Source: Nocardia tengchongensis (GTDB lineage Bacteria > Actinomycetota > Actinomycetes > Mycobacteriales > Mycobacteriaceae). From it: a DNA stretch of 64,000 nucleotides. The stretch's first letter is position 1, and each line of letters begins with the position of its first letter. Below the pieces are notes generated by a model. The model saw nothing but the letters and a program-made list of their open reading frames with translations, was not told the DNA's origin and searched no databases. The DNA lies in assembly GCF_018362975.1 (NCBI RefSeq), contig NZ_CP074371.1:2542001-2606000 (forward strand). Reading direction: 5' to 3'. A program made the translations under genes and the position numbers. Shown here piece by piece: positions 62,194-64,000 of the stretch.

Positions 62194-62823
62194 GTCGGCC
62201 ATGGGTGTTCCGCCGGCGGCGACGGCGATGACGTGCGCGCCACCCAGATGCGCAGTGTCGATGTCGCCTTGGCTGTCGCCGATCAGAACGGTGTTCCGGC
62301 GGTCGAATTCGTCGCCGCTGGTGGACGCGCGGGCTTGGGCTATGGCGACGAGAGAGGGGCGGTGCCCATTGTCGTCGCCGTACGCTCCGGAATCGAGGTC
62401 GAGATACGCCTGCAAACCAAAGGTTTCGAGCTTGATCCGTGTGACCTGGCGGGTGTTACCCGTGAGCACGGACTGCCGGATGCCTGGGCATGAGCCCAGA
62501 TGCGCGAGTGACTGTTCCGCGCCGGGCATCACGCGACCACGCTCTCGAAGCTGATCCTGCCGCTCGATGTAGGCGGTTGCGAGAGCATCGGCGAAAGCCG
62601 GGAACGGCGGCGGCTCCTGGATGCCGTGCAGTTCGACGACCGCCGCATAGATATCGGGTTCGGTCCGGCCTGTGATGTGTGGCATCCGTTCCAGCGATTG
62701 ACCCGTGACCTGCTCGAATGCGGCGGCGAACGCCGCGCGTCCAACCCCTCGCGTTTCGATCAGCGTATGGTCGACGTCCCACAGTATGAGGACGTTGCCG
62801 GTGTCACTCCGAGTGAATGTCAT
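62104..62823 (-). CDS. HAD superfamily hydrolase
   Basis: Phosphatase of the HAD superfamily, 239 residues, subfamily I like phosphoglycolate phosphatase. Motif I ILWDVDHTLIET (nucleophile Asp16 and Asp18), motif II SVLTGNTRQVT, motif III/IV VLIGDSQGDIDTA. Cap domain in residues 30-95. Substrate unknown. It is divergent from the XRE-TPR gene (35 bp) and convergent with the ATP-grasp gene, with 90 bp overlap at its 3' end. Confidence 0.88.
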   Translation of the reverse strand: MTFTRSDTGNVLILWDVDHTLIETRGVGRAAFAAAFEQVTGQSLERMPHITGRTEPDIYAAVVELHGIQEPPPFPAFADALATAYIERQDQLRERGRVMPGAEQSLAHLGSCPGIRQSVLTGNTRQVTRIKLETFGLQAYLDLDSGAYGDDNGHRPSLVAIAQARASTSGDEFDRRNTVLIGDSQGDIDTAHLGGAHVIAVAAGGTPMADLSAADVALADLTDTFEVERSIELVTNRAR

Positions 62824-62858
62824 GCGAACCCATCACGTTCGGTCCTACCCTCGCGTAC

Positions 62859-64000
62859 ATGGCCAGAGCGCCGCGGTCCATTGACGATATCGGTGCGCGG
62901 GTGCGGCTGCATCGTCAGCGGTCCGGTAAGTCGCAAGCGGTTGTCGCCGGGCTCGCCGGGATCAGCGAGGACTATCTCGGGCAGGTCGAACGTGGCCGAA
63001 AAACGCCTAGCGCCGGTGTGATTCAGGCACTGGCCGAGGCGCTGGGAATTCCGGCAGGCGTGCTGCTCGGTGATACGCCCGTCGACTCGGCCGCAGGGCC
63101 GTCCGGAGGCGGTGACCGGTTGGCGCTCGCCCTCATATCCGGGGGCGGCAAATCGGTCGACCTGACAAGCCTTGCCGTGCGGGTCGAATCCGCCTGGGAT
63201 ACCTGGCAGAACAGCGGTCACCGCTACAGCGAGCTCGTACCGGATCTTCCGGAACTGATTCGAGACGCCGAGGCGACAATTCGCGTGCAGCGCCACGGAT
63301 CGGGGCATCGCGAGGCCGCGGCGATCGTCGGAGACATGTATGGATTGCTGCGCACGGTCACGCGTCGGATCGGTCGTTCGGATTTGTCGTACTTGGTTGC
63401 CGACCGCGGCATCCGTGCTGCCGAGGACGCCGATGACCCGATACGCCTCGCGGTCGCGCGTTGGAACCTCGGACACACCTTGCTGATGTCCGACGAATAC
63501 GATGCCGCAGTCGAACTCGCGACGGCAGCAGCCGCGACAGTTGTCGCCGAGGCCGGGTCGACGCCGGTGGCTGTGGCAATGACGGGTGCGCTCCAGCTGG
63601 TCGCGGCAATGGCCGAGGCGCGGGCCGGGCGATTGTGGAGCGCACGGGAGCGCCTGAATCGGGTCTATCCGATCGCAGTCACCGCCCGCGCGGCGGGCAA
63701 CGTCGGGCACACCATGTTCGGTGCGCTGAATGTCAGCCTGCATGCCGTCGCGGTCGAACTTCGTGCGGGTGATGCGATCGAGGCGTTGCGGCTCGCCGAA
63801 CAGCTCGATATGTCCGAATGCCCTTCGGTCGAGCGGCGATTCACGTTCGCTCTCGACCTGGCTCGGGCGTATGAGCTGCGTCGCATGGAGACTGGAACTC
63901 TGTTGCATCTGCTCGATGCCGAGCGAACTGCACCCGAAGACCTGCGCTACAACCCTGTCGCACATGACATGGTGCGCCGCCTGCTTCAAGGCAAACGCTC
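62859..64000 (+). CDS. XRE-type regulator with TPR-like C-terminal (partial)
   Basis: N-terminal Cro/C1 helix-turn-helix (ARVRLHRQRSGKSQAVVAGL, then GISEDYLGQVERGRKTPSA) at residues about 10-60, followed by a long helical-repeat region of TPR kind (AVARWNLGHTLLMSDEYDAA, RLAEQLDMSECPSVERRFT). Truncated by the window edge at 380 residues. This architecture is frequent in Nocardia and Streptomyces next to small enzymes or antibiotic genes and resembles quorum-type or stress regulators. ATG 62859; a TACCCT hexamer 9 bp upstream suggests a leaderless message. Divergent from the HAD gene. Confidence 0.85.
   Translation, partial: MARAPRSIDDIGARVRLHRQRSGKSQAVVAGLAGISEDYLGQVERGRKTPSAGVIQALAEALGIPAGVLLGDTPVDSAAGPSGGGDRLALALISGGGKSVDLTSLAVRVESAWDTWQNSGHRYSELVPDLPELIRDAEATIRVQRHGSGHREAAAIVGDMYGLLRTVTRRIGRSDLSYLVADRGIRAAEDADDPIRLAVARWNLGHTLLMSDEYDAAVELATAAAATVVAEAGSTPVAVAMTGALQLVAAMAEARAGRLWSARERLNRVYPIAVTARAAGNVGHTMFGALNVSLHAVAVELRAGDAIEALRLAEQLDMSECPSVERRFTFALDLARAYELRRMETGTLLHLLDAERTAPEDLRYNPVAHDMVRRLLQGKR

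Noticed and set aside
1..64000. tRNA, rRNA, prophage, insertion sequence, or known defence system
   Set aside because: No cloverleaf, rRNA core, transposase, integrase or recognised defence gene found by reading both strands; a covariance-model search would be needed to exclude a tRNA formally.

Overview
The window is about 68 % GC actinobacterial chromosome, almost certainly Nocardia or a very close Nocardiaceae relative. This rests on GC-rich third codon positions, many GTG/TTG starts, mycothiol-dependent and mycoredoxin-type genes, an AftB-like GT-C arabinosyltransferase homologue, a mycolata lipid-droplet protein, and gene order matching Mycobacterium tuberculosis Rv1085c-Rv1111c (trhA, short Z-prenyl synthase, coaA, glyA, desA2/phoH2, fumC, glpX, DUF4245, xseB, xseA, lipid-droplet protein, ispH, DUF6542). 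Species assignment is inference; no rRNA or tRNA gene was found.

Layout. 1-6.7 kb: start of a DHA2-type MFS exporter behind two C/G-tract palindromes, a secreted protein, an SGNH hydrolase, an alpha/beta hydrolase, a DUF3159 membrane protein, a 36-codon mini-gene under a 31-bp palindrome, and an AftB-like protein. 6.9-12.8 kb: a leftward block of five exported proteins (a tandem pair of glycine-zipper proteins, a PHB-depolymerase-type esterase, a LIP-type lipase, a secreted GH1 glycosidase) plus a divergent TetR regulator; the same palindrome lies in front of two of the transcription units. 12.8-19 kb: regulators paired with small enzymes (PucR type, monoacylglycerol lipase, mycothiol-dependent enzyme with DUF4383, TetR, two MarR, NmrA-like reductase), several with clear operators, and two fragments of lost genes.

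19.5-47 kb is mostly conserved core: a frameshifted DUF255 thioredoxin-domain protein, adenylate cyclase, TrhA, short prenyl synthase, pantothenate kinase, DUF885 peptidase, a second 36-codon mini-gene, glyA behind a ZTP (pfl) riboswitch, a glutaredoxin-like protein, phoH2 behind a structured leader with an upstream ORF, desA2, epoxide hydrolase, a TetR/FAD-monooxygenase pair, fumC, glpX, xseBA, lipid-droplet protein, ispH, DUF6542 and rmuC. 47.7-55.3 kb is DNA repair: sbcD, sbcC (two frameshifts), ogt and an Ada-AlkA fusion. 55.3-64 kb: ybdD-cstA peptide/pyruvate transport module, a sugar ABC importer lacking its ATPase (solute-binding gene frameshifted), an R2K-type ATP-grasp protein, a HAD hydrolase, and the start of an XRE-TPR regulator running off the end.

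Three genes carry single-base frameshifts (four indels in all). So many in conserved genes suggests residual assembly errors at least as much as real gene loss. No CRISPR array, prophage, insertion sequence or recognised defence island was found. The observations most worth following are the two palindrome-controlled 36-aa mini-genes, the phoH2 leader, the shared operator of the secreted-hydrolase block, and the ATP-grasp/HAD/XRE cluster.
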